Shown here piece after piece: positions 7,407-15,286 of a stretch of DNA of 19,591 nt. Each line of letters opens with the position of its first letter. Positions within the stretch are counted from its first letter, which is position 1. The position numbers and the translations under genes are program-made. The notes beneath the pieces are model-generated. The model saw nothing but the letters and a program-made list of their open reading frames with translations, had not been told where the DNA came from and searched no databases. Source of the stretch: Methanobacterium sp. (GTDB lineage: Archaea > Methanobacteriota > Methanobacteria > Methanobacteriales > Methanobacteriaceae); the NCBI GenBank assembly GCA_003158115.1, contig PMGM01000099.1:21050-40640 (forward strand), written 5' to 3'.

Positions 7407-8570
7407 CTATTTTGATAACAATCCTTCATATAATTCTTCATAATCCTTAGAAATCTTATTCCATGGCTGTATCTTTTCTGTGAATGGACCTATTGTCACA
7501 TCTTGCCTATATACATCAAGTATTTTATCAGCTACATCATGGGGTTTTGGTGGATAATCCACAATAAAACATCCAGGTTCATTTGAAAATTCTTTCAAAG
7601 CAGCACTTTCAGTAATTATACATGGGGTTCCAAGAACCAATGCCTCTGCAACTGTTATGCCATAAGCTTCTGATCTTGACAGAAGCAAAAATATGTCAGA
7701 ATCTTTTATCTTTTTTAAAAGCTTGTCACGGGATAAAAAAGGTTTCCATTCTATGTATTTATCAAGTTTAAGCTCCTTTGATAACTCCAAAAGATTTTTT
7801 TTCTCAGGCCCCTCACCAACTATTGTTAAAATAACATTTTTTACCTTTAAATCATGTATTAAAGCATTCAAGCTTTCCAATAAAAAATCAACACCCTTTC
7901 GTGTTATAAGATACCCGGTATAGAGAAGATTGATCTTTTTCCTTTTATTAATATCCTTAGATTCATCAACAACAACAATATTAGTGGAAAGGTCTATATT
8001 CTGACTCTCTAAATGATCCAACACATTTACTCCATTGGGTATTATTTTTAATTTGTCAGGATTCACATTTAAGATATCTATGGTACTATCCGCTTCAAAT
8101 TGAGATACAGAAGTAATATAATCACAGAGTTCTATTGCTCTTTTGCCGAAATAATTGTGAACACCCATTAAATATTTCCCTGCTATTGTTCCTGGTGAAA
8201 CATCATGATGGGGTGAGAAAATTAGTGGAATGCTTGGATCGAGTCTTTTTATTGTATGAATAACCTCAATTGACTGTAGTGTATGATAACCATTAATATG
8301 AATAACATCTGGATTAATTTCTTTAAGATTATTCTTTAAAAATTGATAGATGCCAAGGCTCAAACCATAGAAATATTTATCCAATATTGAAGATACTCTG
8401 ATTATCTTGAAACCTTCATAGATTTCTTCATCCGGAAGATTTGCAGGGTTAGGTTGTAAAACAACGCATTCATGACCCATAATAGATATATTTTTGGCTA
8501 TTTCCCGCACAACCATATTAATTCCTCCGGGTTGTGTGGTCTCCATATAATTTATGAGTAGTACCTTCAT
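7407..8570 (-). CDS. GT4-type (GT-B) glycosyltransferase
   Basis: 387 aa, full length. It begins MKVLLINYMETTQPGGINMV, the glycine-rich acceptor-side loop of GT-B enzymes. The C-terminal donor-binding domain shows IPNGVN (177-182), YTGYLITRKGVDFLLES (217-233), VGEGPEKKNL (251-260) and the E-x7-E motif SEAYGITVAEAL, with Glu301 and Glu309. These features mark a retaining transferase that uses a nucleotide sugar at the inner membrane face. The ATG has a strong AAAGGAGG site 5 nt upstream. That site and the first 53 nt of the gene lie inside the 3' end of the preceding glycosyltransferase gene, so the two are cotranscribed and probably coupled. Donor and acceptor are unknown. Confidence 0.9.
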   Translation of the reverse strand: MKVLLINYMETTQPGGINMVVREIAKNISIMGHECVVLQPNPANLPDEEIYEGFKIIRVSSILDKYFYGLSLGIYQFLKNNLKEINPDVIHINGYHTLQSIEVIHTIKRLDPSIPLIFSPHHDVSPGTIAGKYLMGVHNYFGKRAIELCDYITSVSQFEADSTIDILNVNPDKLKIIPNGVNVLDHLESQNIDLSTNIVVVDESKDINKRKKINLLYTGYLITRKGVDFLLESLNALIHDLKVKNVILTIVGEGPEKKNLLELSKELKLDKYIEWKPFLSRDKLLKKIKDSDIFLLLSRSEAYGITVAEALVLGTPCIITESAALKEFSNEPGCFIVDYPPKPHDVADKILDVYRQDVTIGPFTEKIQPWNKISKDYEELYEGLLSK

Positions 8571-9735
8571 TATTTTCCTCCTTTAGGTTTGCTTTGAACA
8601 AAAGATGATATTGTTCTGTAATTTTTTCCCATGAATATTCTTTTTTAACCCTTTTAAAGGCCTTAGATTTAAGTTCAAGATAATTTTCTGGATTATTTTC
8701 TACTTGATTTATTTTATTTACGAGATCAGAAGAATCCTTAAAGTATAGGGCTGTATCTTCACAGACTTCCCGGTTGAATTGGTTTTCGTGGACAATAAGA
8801 AGACTCTCCATAGCCATAGCCTCTACTAATGAAGGATTTGTACCTCCTACAGAGTGTCCATGTAAATATCCAAAACAATTCTGTCTTAACATGTTCAAAA
8901 CTTCAAGATCGTAGATCCCGCCGGTGAAAACAATTTTTTTATCATTAGATTTTACTCTAACAATATCTTGGATATATTGTTCATACTGAGGTGAGACAAA
9001 ATTACCAATAATTATTAATGGCTTTTTTGCATCACTTTTTATGTAACCTTCTATTATGGTATGAATATTATTTTCAGGTTCTAGTCTTGCAACTAACAGC
9101 CAATATGCGGGATTTATTTTAATTCCGTATTTTAATATGTCTGGAAGTTTTTCATTATCCCATTTGACGGGTGGAATTTCATCTGCACCGTACGCTATGT
9201 AGGATGATTCGATATTATATTTTTTATCATAATACTTTTTTATACCTTTAGAATCTGCTACTATCCTGTCTGCCCAGAAAGAACCCATTTTTTCGTTTAT
9301 TTTTAGTAGGATTTTTATTGAAGAACTAAATTTAGCTCTTTTCCATTCAAATCCATCTGGATTCAAGTACAATGTTTTCCCAAATAATTTTGGTATGAAA
9401 AAAAACAGTGCTGCACTGTATCCTAGCATGTAAACTTGTTCTGCCTTGAGGCTGGCCATGAATAATGAGTATACATCGTAAATGATCTCATAGAACATAC
9501 CCATTATCGCTGATTTAGGATGTTTTATAGGGAAATAAAATAGGTTTACACCGTTGAATATGGGTGAATAAGTTTTTTCACCAGGATGTTCGCAGCTTAC
9601 ATGTATAGTGTAGCCTCTTTTTACTAAATTTTGACTTAAAATTTCTGTAAAACATTCAAATCCACCATAATTATTGGGAATACCACGACTTCCAATGATT
9701 GCTATAGAAGATTTTTTTTGTTCTTGATCATTCAT
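8518..9735 (-). CDS. glycosyltransferase with DUF1972-type N-terminus (rhamnosyltransferase-like GT4)
   Basis: 405 aa. The N-terminal IAIIGSRGIPNNYGGFECFT (11-30) is the hallmark of the DUF1972 domain found in rhamnosyl- and related transferases of polysaccharide clusters. The C-terminal GT-B half has VARLEPENNIHTIIEGY (215-231), IVFTGGIYD (268-276), HGHSVGGTNPSLVEAMA (292-308) and the usual terminal helix ending at WEKITEQYHLLF. The last 22 residues (384-405) are a polar tail that overlaps the next gene by 53 nt and is probably a by-product of reading through its ribosome site. ATG 9735 has only a weak GGAATGAT-type site. It is the first gene of a two-gene operon. The donor sugar cannot be assigned. 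Confidence 0.9.
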   Translation of the reverse strand: MNDQEQKKSSIAIIGSRGIPNNYGGFECFTEILSQNLVKRGYTIHVSCEHPGEKTYSPIFNGVNLFYFPIKHPKSAIMGMFYEIIYDVYSLFMASLKAEQVYMLGYSAALFFFIPKLFGKTLYLNPDGFEWKRAKFSSSIKILLKINEKMGSFWADRIVADSKGIKKYYDKKYNIESSYIAYGADEIPPVKWDNEKLPDILKYGIKINPAYWLLVARLEPENNIHTIIEGYIKSDAKKPLIIIGNFVSPQYEQYIQDIVRVKSNDKKIVFTGGIYDLEVLNMLRQNCFGYLHGHSVGGTNPSLVEAMAMESLLIVHENQFNREVCEDTALYFKDSSDLVNKINQVENNPENYLELKSKAFKRVKKEYSWEKITEQYHLLFKANLKEENNEGTTHKLYGDHTTRRN

Positions 9736-10213
9736 TTTTTATCATTCCAATTTCATTATTTTTGTGAAAAAAATATTTTTTTTACCTTTTTCATATTTAG
9801 TTATATTCTATAAACATGCCTTAATATAATCTTCTATTTGTGAGTGAAATAGAATGTGATAAGCCCCAAATAGATAGTAATATGAAAGCAATAAAGAACA
9901 TCTATATAACGTTTATATCCAATTAAACAAGGATAAAAATTGCGATACGACAGACCCTAAAATTCACAAAGGAAGCATTATCTTATGGAACTTATGATCG
10001 GTTTAAGTCAAAATTGGAGAGTAGATAACTGGAATAGATGTATGCTCTTAATAAATCCTTTATTTATAATATAAGATTGTTATTATACATATAATTAATT
10101 TATGATATCATTTATTAGTTTTTATATAATTTTAAGTTATTTAGTTAATTATAATAGAATAAAAAGATATAATATTCCGCAAAAAATAATTTTATTTATA
10201 AATAGTGATTATT

Positions 10214-10227
10214 GTGATTAATTTCAC
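10214..10227. promoter_or_regulatory. GTGA-N6-TCAC dyad, copy A
   Basis: GTGATTAATTTCAC. It differs by one base from the dyad at 10282-10295. The pair, 68 bp centre to centre, could be operator sites for a dimeric regulator. No promoter is assigned to them, so the call rests on symmetry and repetition. Confidence 0.3.
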
Positions 10228-10281
10228 GGATTCTATTCTTTGTAATATAAGATATGTGAATCTGCTATTTAAACATTTTGT

Positions 10282-10295
10282 GTGATTATTTTCAC
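10282..10295. promoter_or_regulatory. GTGA-N6-TCAC dyad, copy B
   Basis: GTGATTATTTTCAC, flanked to make TGTGA-N6-TCACA. That full form has the same spacing as the bacterial CRP/FNR-type consensus, although no regulator of that family is in view. See copy A. Confidence 0.3.
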
Positions 10296-10980
10296 ATTAT
10301 TAACTAAAATTGTTAAAGGTTTTGTGAAGTCCCATATTGTAACGAAATCCTTATTATTTTTTAAAAAACTTAATAAAAAGTATAAATATAAATTAAGATG
10401 GATTTTAAGATTTAAACTGTTATTAAAGTTATTTTAATTTAATATTATAGAAATAAAAGACTTTAATTAGAATATGTAAACAATTTTTCCAAAATATTAT
10501 TAAAATTATTGAAAATAAAATTATAAAATCACATTTTTATCCTTTTTTTATAAACAACTACTTTCACTAAAGCATAATATATGAAAATAGAAAAAATGGA
10601 TATATAATATATAATAAAGTTTAAAGATTGAATTAACAGTTATTTTCCAATCACAGGAAACTTATCTTATTTTAATATATATGAAGTATATTTAAGGATT
10701 TTTTTAGATTAAATAAAATTTATTGAATTTGATTAATCGATTTCACTACTGTTTAAGATGTTATTTGAATATAAGTAACTAAAATTTTACATTTTATCAA
10801 TGGATTTTATAAGATTATTTCAGGAAATGCAATTAGGTGAATTAGGTCACAATAAGATGCAAAACATATTTATTGAAGTATGTTCATAATATGAATTAGT
10901 TTGTTAATAGGCAGAAATTTCGATATATGAAATTATTTGAAAATATACGATTCCATAAACTTTTGGGAGGGGGGATTTTC

Positions 10981-11865
10981 ATGCCGGAAGTTACTGCAGT
11001 AATACCAGCATATAATGAGGCATTATCTGTAGGAAGCATAGTCTTACAAGCCAGCATGTTTGTTGATAGAGTAATAGTTGTTGATGATGGTAGTACAGAC
11101 AATACAGCAAAAATAGTAGAGTTAGCAGGTGCAGAACTAATTAAGCATCCGAAAAACATGGGAAAAGGAGTTGCTCTTAAAAATGGTTTTAAAGCAGCAA
11201 AAAATTCTGACATAATTGTAACTTTAGATGCAGATGGTCAGCACCAAACATTAGAAATACCAAAACTATTAAAACCTATAACGGATGGAAAAGCTGATAT
11301 AGTTAATGGAAGTAGATATATTAATGGTGATCAAACTGACACACCAATATATCGCCGATTAGGACAAATAGTGCTTGATAAATCAACTAATTTGAATATT
11401 AGTGAAGGAGTAACAGATAGTCAAAGTGGTTTTAGAGCTTTTTCTAGGAAAACATTATCTGCATTTCGATTTGAACAAAAGGGGTATGGTATTGAAAGTG
11501 AAATGTTAATCGAAGCTTCAAATGCTAATTTTAAAATTCACGAAGTAGCTATAAATGTGAGATACGATATTAATGGTTCTAAAAAAAATCCTGTAATACA
11601 TGGTTTAGGAGTATTATTTGATATATTCCAACAGATGAAATTTCACAGGCCAATTTATTATTACACATTTCCAGGATTCTTCTTGATTATTCTGGGTTTA
11701 ATATTGGGATCTATATTCATTACAGATTATCTAATTGGTAGTAGTCATTCATTAACACCAACAACATTTGCTGTTCTATTAACCATAATTGGGATATTTG
11801 TTTCATTTACCGGAATTATTCTTCAATCAGTAAGTGGCATGATCGATAGAACTTTGGGTAAATAG
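10981..11865 (+). CDS. membrane-anchored GT2 glycosyltransferase (DPM1/polyprenyl-phosphate sugar synthase-like)
   Basis: 294 aa from ATG 10981. GT-A fold enzymes of this group transfer a sugar from a nucleotide donor, often to a polyprenyl phosphate. Motifs: VIPAYNEA (7-14), VVDDGSTDNT (33-42), DADGQHQ (83-89, containing the metal-binding DxD), VNGSRYINGD (108-117) and SQSGFRAFSR (147-156). Two membrane helices follow (about 229-250 and 262-284) with a short C-terminal tail, anchoring the catalytic domain on the cytoplasmic side. This is the common archaeal 'glycosyltransferase family 2 plus two TM' form. The start is fixed by the G-rich site GGGAGGGGGG (10965-10974), 6 nt upstream. It is followed by a methyltransferase, with which it may form an operon broken by a hairpin. 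Confidence 0.92.
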   Translation: MPEVTAVIPAYNEALSVGSIVLQASMFVDRVIVVDDGSTDNTAKIVELAGAELIKHPKNMGKGVALKNGFKAAKNSDIIVTLDADGQHQTLEIPKLLKPITDGKADIVNGSRYINGDQTDTPIYRRLGQIVLDKSTNLNISEGVTDSQSGFRAFSRKTLSAFRFEQKGYGIESEMLIEASNANFKIHEVAINVRYDINGSKKNPVIHGLGVLFDIFQQMKFHRPIYYYTFPGFFLIILGLILGSIFITDYLIGSSHSLTPTTFAVLLTIIGIFVSFTGIILQSVSGMIDRTLGK

Positions 11866-11873
11866 GAATTGTC

Positions 11874-11901
11874 ATCATTTTTTTTTGTAAAAAAAAATGA
11901 T
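11874..11901 (+). repeat. perfect 13-bp inverted repeat between the GT2 and methyltransferase genes
   Basis: ATCATTTTTTTTT (11874-11886) and AAAAAAAAATGAT (11889-11901) are exact reverse complements separated by GT. It starts 8 nt after the GT2 stop and ends just before the methyltransferase ribosome site. With nine Ts on the sense strand it could act as a terminator or partial attenuator between the two genes. Confidence 0.5.
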
Positions 11902-11920
11902 CTCATGGGGGGATAATAAT

Positions 11921-12760
11921 ATGAAAATGATATTAAAAAAAAGAGCTCCATTTTTACTTGATATGTCTATAAACATGTATTATGGTTTAAAGGATTTTAG
12001 TGATATGCTTCTACAACGAAGGGATCCATTGATACCATCAACAAGATTAATGTTTGATGGACCTCGAAGTATTCAAGATTTTAAAAAAAATGGGGCCGAT
12101 TTTTTAGAATATTTCATTAATTTATGTAATTTAAAACCCGATGGGAAAGTTTTAGATGTTGGATGTGGTATTGGTCGGAAAACTCTTCCATTAACACAAT
12201 ATCTTGATAGTAATGGAGAATATGAAGGATTTGATATCATTGATTTGGGGATTAACTGGTGTAATAAAAATATAACAAGTAAATATCCAAATTTCCATTT
12301 TCAAAAAGCTGATGTTTTAAATAAATATTATAATCCTAATGGTAAATACAAAGCTTCTGAATATAAATTTCCATTTGAAGAAAATTATTTTGATTTAGTA
12401 TTTTTAGGATCAGTATTTACTCATATGCTTCCTAATGATCTGGAAAATTATTTATCTGAGGTTTTTAGAGTATTAAAAAGTGATGGACGATGCTTAATTT
12501 CTTATTTTTTAATTAATAAGAATTCTTTAGCATCAATACAGTCAAATATAAGTTCAATTAATTTTCAATATGATCTAGAGGATTATCGTACCACTGATAT
12601 AGATATTCCTGAAGATGCGGTGAGTTATAAAGAATCATATATTCGAAATTTATATCAAAAACATTATCTTGAAATTTTAGAACCTATCAATTTCGGTTCA
12701 TGGTCTGGAAGAGATGATTATTTAGACTATCAAGATCTGATAATTGCTAAAAAACCATGA
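11921..12760 (+). CDS. class I SAM-dependent methyltransferase
   Basis: 279 aa from ATG 11921, preceded by a GGGGGGAT site (11907-11914). It carries the Rossmann SAM-binding motif I VLDVGCGIGRKTLPL (77-91), an acidic residue after strand 2 (YEGFDIID, Asp105), FDLVFLGSVFTHML (157-170, motif IV region) and VFRVLKSDGRCLISYF (181-196, motif VI), the usual Methyltransf_11/25 layout. An N-terminal segment of about 70 residues lies before the SAM fold, common in polysaccharide methyltransferases. It follows a membrane glycosyltransferase, so methylation of a glycan end or of a lipid-linked sugar is plausible (inference). An upstream in-frame ATG at 11897 lies inside the inverted repeat and is unlikely to be used. 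Confidence 0.9.
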   Translation: MKMILKKRAPFLLDMSINMYYGLKDFSDMLLQRRDPLIPSTRLMFDGPRSIQDFKKNGADFLEYFINLCNLKPDGKVLDVGCGIGRKTLPLTQYLDSNGEYEGFDIIDLGINWCNKNITSKYPNFHFQKADVLNKYYNPNGKYKASEYKFPFEENYFDLVFLGSVFTHMLPNDLENYLSEVFRVLKSDGRCLISYFLINKNSLASIQSNISSINFQYDLEDYRTTDIDIPEDAVSYKESYIRNLYQKHYLEILEPINFGSWSGRDDYLDYQDLIIAKKP

Positions 12761-12940
12761 ACTTACTTTATAGAGATCCTACTTGGAAAATTGTGTTATA
12801 AATAATGCTGGTAGGTTTGGATCCATAATCAATTTTATTGTTTTAAATTTCACTGTAGAATAATATTTCATGTGATTTTAATTTATTAATATTTGTGATG
12901 AAATTTATTTATTTAAGGCTTTTATTTTTTTTATTATAGA

Positions 12941-13540
12941 TTATTTTTTTAGAAAATTTTTTAGGGGTTTTTCTTTCCAATAAATATATTTTAATATCTT
13001 TAAATATTTTCCTTCGCCTATTATCTTAAACCCTGAATTTTCAGCTGCTTTTAACGAAGGTAAATTATCTTTTCCTACAGCCATTTTTAATTTTTTCTTT
13101 CCAATACCTGCTGAAAATTCAGAAATTTTTTCAAGATTATATGAATAACAACCTTTACCCCTATATTCAGGATCGGTAATTGAATAATGGATGTAAGCTT
13201 CATCATCAAATTTGATTTTCATGGGAGGATGAAATTCTATTCTATCTTCCACAATTAATAGGCTAATGCTAACTAAAATTTTATTAATGAAAATTCCAAA
13301 AATAAGTTGACTCTTAAAAAATTTGGTAGTTAAATCTGTTAATCTTAAAAATTCACCCAGACTGTATCCATTCATCATCAGTGAATGTAAATCATCTTTT
13401 GAAAAGATTATAACTGATTCCATAGAATTATCTCCAAGATTTTGATATTCTTTTGGATTCTTTTCAAGTAAATAAAGTTTTTGATATAAGAAAATGTTAT
13501 CTTGAACATAGTTAGTAAATTTTTTATTTAAATTATCCAT
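12941..13540 (-). CDS. GNAT-type N-acetyltransferase-like protein (paralog 1)
   Basis: 199 aa. The C-terminal half has the GNAT core: IHYSITDPEYRGKGCYSYNL (117-136) matches motif A with its R-G-K-G acetyl-CoA pyrophosphate loop, and KMAVGKDNLPSLKAAENSGF (152-171) matches motif B (N..S...-E..GF). The N-terminal 70 residues are a less typical extension (SKDDLHSLMMNGYSLGEF). It should acylate an amine with acetyl-CoA or another acyl-CoA; in a glycan island an amino sugar is the likely acceptor (inference). It is about 60% identical by eye to the protein at 15287-15874, in the same orientation. A GGGAG site lies 4 nt before ATG 13540. It is convergent with the methyltransferase gene, with 180 bp between. 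Confidence 0.75.
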   Translation of the reverse strand: MDNLNKKFTNYVQDNIFLYQKLYLLEKNPKEYQNLGDNSMESVIIFSKDDLHSLMMNGYSLGEFLRLTDLTTKFFKSQLIFGIFINKILVSISLLIVEDRIEFHPPMKIKFDDEAYIHYSITDPEYRGKGCYSYNLEKISEFSAGIGKKKLKMAVGKDNLPSLKAAENSGFKIIGEGKYLKILKYIYWKEKPLKNFLKK

Positions 13541-14162
13541 TTATCTCCCTCAAAATTATATAAAAACAGTTCTATCACTTTTAACACACTTAACTTTATG
13601 GATTGATAAATTCAAAGTCATCTTTTCATCAACCTTCATAGGATATAAACCAAAATTTTTGGTTAATTAAATGAGTAATCAGTGGAAGTTTATAACAAGT
13701 TTATCAAATTTAAAATTATAACTGTAATTATTTATTAGTTTAACTCCGATATAAATTTTAGTTGAGAATCAAAATTTTTTTATATGAATTAAAGTATTTA
13801 ATCGAGAAATAGCTCAATTATTTAATCATAAAAATTAGAATTTTTTTTGTTATTATTAGAATAATCTCATAATAATATAGAATTAGATCTTGTCAGGTAA
13901 TTCTAAGATATTATTAATGGTCTTTTTTTTTAATATTAAATATCTATAATCAAATAATATTTATTAATTTTTTTTATAATTATCTATCTAATGGAGTGTG
14001 ATCCAGACATCATATACAACAGAACAGATGATAAGAATCTCAATTACCTTCATTATCATGATAGAAAAGATTATTAAGGTTGAATGATGGAATATTGTGA
14101 TTAAAATGAGTGTGTATTAAAAATTTAAAAATATCTTATTTTAGTTATATCCAATGTAAAAC

Positions 14163-14172
14163 ATTTATATCA
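14163..14172 (+). promoter_or_regulatory. TATA box for the second secreted beta-helix gene
   Basis: ATTTATATCA, 53 nt before the ATG at 14225. The expected start site is near 14190, which falls at the left arm of the dyad at 14187-14217. Confidence 0.55.
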
Positions 14173-14186
14173 TATAATAAATATAT

Positions 14187-14217
14187 CCTAATTACATCTT
14201 ATTTCAATGTAATTAGG
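14187..14217 (+). promoter_or_regulatory. perfect 11-bp dyad covering the expected transcription start and the ribosome site
   Basis: CCTAATTACAT (14187-14197) and ATGTAATTAGG (14207-14217) are exact reverse complements around a 9-nt loop, CTTATTTCA. The right arm ends in AGG, the core of the only ribosome-site candidate (AGGTAG, 14215-14220) before ATG 14225. If transcribed, the stem would hide that site; if transcription starts inside it, it would instead be a DNA operator. Either way it is a likely control point for this one gene. Confidence 0.55.
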
Positions 14218-14224
14218 TAGTAAC

Positions 14225-15241
14225 ATGAAAAAAATATATGTAATGCTATGCATTTTAGCTTTGGTTATAATTATAATTGGATTCACCAATAGATCTATAG
14301 CCGATAATAACATAATAGTAAACTCAGGACAAAGTATACAGTCGGCTATTAACAGTGCACCATCAGGAAGTACTATAACAGTGAATCCTGGTACATATTC
14401 AGAAACGGTGACTATTGACAAGAATATAACATTAAATGCTAATGGAACAGTAAATCTCTCAGGACTACATATAAGTGGTACTGGAGCTACTGTAAAAGGG
14501 TTCATTTTATCAGGAAGTTATCCACTTCAATTATCCAATACTAATGGAGTTAGAATATTAAATAATACCATAAATTCCAGTTTAAATGGTATAATGGATT
14601 CAGGGACAAATACAAATCTATATATAGCCGGGAACACCCTACATGGAACAGACCCAATGTATGGTAATAATATAGCCTTTGAGGGTGTTACAAACAACGC
14701 TATTATTGAAAATAATAGTTTATCAGGAGCTGAATTAGGATTACTATTTGATGTGCCCAGTTCTAATAATATAGTCAGAAATAACAATATAGTAGGCAAT
14801 GTACAGTTACTTCACCCCGGCGACCCTATAAAATACGAAGGAACAGGAGTTTATACAATAGATGGCAGTACAAACTTCCAGATATTGGATAACAACGTAA
14901 CATATGAACGAGATGGAATAGCTATTCAACAGATGCATAATGGAACAGCAAGTGGGTTTATTGTAATGGGTAACACTTGTACTAAAAACATGAATGCTAT
15001 TTGGATGGCAGTATCCAACAGTATGATATCGAATAATATATTAACCGGCAATAATGAAGGCGTAGATATAACTGGTACAGGTAATACAATAAAATCTAAT
15101 ATTATAACAAATAATACGTCAGTTGGTATAGCTCTAACAACAAAAACAAGTACCGATAGTAATACAGTATCGAACAATACATTAAGTGGTAATGGTGGCA
15201 ACTATTACACAGCAGGACCTGGTACAGTTATAGGAGAATAA
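14225..15241 (+). CDS. secreted NosD-like right-handed parallel beta-helix protein (second copy)
   Basis: 338 aa. The signal peptide is MKKIYVMLCILALVIIIIGF with probable cleavage after Ala26 (RSIA). Then comes IIVNSGQSIQSAINSAPSGS (30-49), the same opening as the paralog at 4887-5930, and a long series of NN-x-I-x-GN turns such as IRNNNIVGN-like and ITNNTSVG repeats. It ends with STDSNTVSNN and GNYYTAGPG, again shared with the paralog. No anchor, dockerin or catalytic motif is visible. The fold predicts an extended solenoid, so carbohydrate binding or an adhesin role is likely and enzymatic action less so. It lies between two paralogous GNAT genes on the opposite strand, has its own TATA box and dyad, and is convergent with the downstream GNAT gene (45 bp between stops). 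Confidence 0.85.
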   Translation: MKKIYVMLCILALVIIIIGFTNRSIADNNIIVNSGQSIQSAINSAPSGSTITVNPGTYSETVTIDKNITLNANGTVNLSGLHISGTGATVKGFILSGSYPLQLSNTNGVRILNNTINSSLNGIMDSGTNTNLYIAGNTLHGTDPMYGNNIAFEGVTNNAIIENNSLSGAELGLLFDVPSSNNIVRNNNIVGNVQLLHPGDPIKYEGTGVYTIDGSTNFQILDNNVTYERDGIAIQQMHNGTASGFIVMGNTCTKNMNAIWMAVSNSMISNNILTGNNEGVDITGTGNTIKSNIITNNTSVGIALTTKTSTDSNTVSNNTLSGNGGNYYTAGPGTVIGE

Positions 15242-15286
15242 ATACGAAGCGATTATTACTTAGTTCTTATTTTTACCCAATTAAAT

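Larger units (their letters stand above)
9736..10980. other. 1.2-kb AT-rich divergent intergenic region
   Basis: This is the longest gap in the window, between divergent glycosyltransferase genes. On the minus strand a TTTATAGAATATA element at about 9812-9800 is a candidate promoter for the 9735 gene. A less AT-rich patch at about 9890-10040 contains an open frame without a start codon (9927-10028). Two near-identical dyads lie at 10214-10227 and 10282-10295. The rest (10030-10900) is almost pure A/T with no frame that looks coding. An in-frame ATG at 10927 would extend the next gene by 18 residues but has no ribosome site. Confidence 0.55.
13541..14224. other. 684-bp divergent intergenic region
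   Basis: Mostly A/T with no clear gene. A 28-codon frame (ATG 13991 to TAA 14077, starting MECDPDIIYNRTDDKNLNY) stands out in composition but has no ribosome site; it may be a relic. The promoter and dyad of the next gene occupy 14163-14217. Confidence 0.45.

Noticed and set aside
4760..9880. Shared ATAAGCCC(C)AAATA string in the gaps near 4770 and 9860
   Set aside because: The similarity does not extend beyond about 13 bases, so there is no support for a repeated element.
9736..10980. Possible CRISPR array, tRNA or origin in the longest gap
   Set aside because: No regularly spaced repeats, no T-loop-like GTTCGAATC sequence and no clustered origin-type boxes were seen; the region is mostly featureless A/T.
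14527..15201. Minus-strand open frames opposite the second beta-helix gene
   Set aside because: The repetitive, Asn/Ile-rich codons of the beta-helix gene keep the antisense frames open; the products are hydrophobic strings with no recognisable fold.
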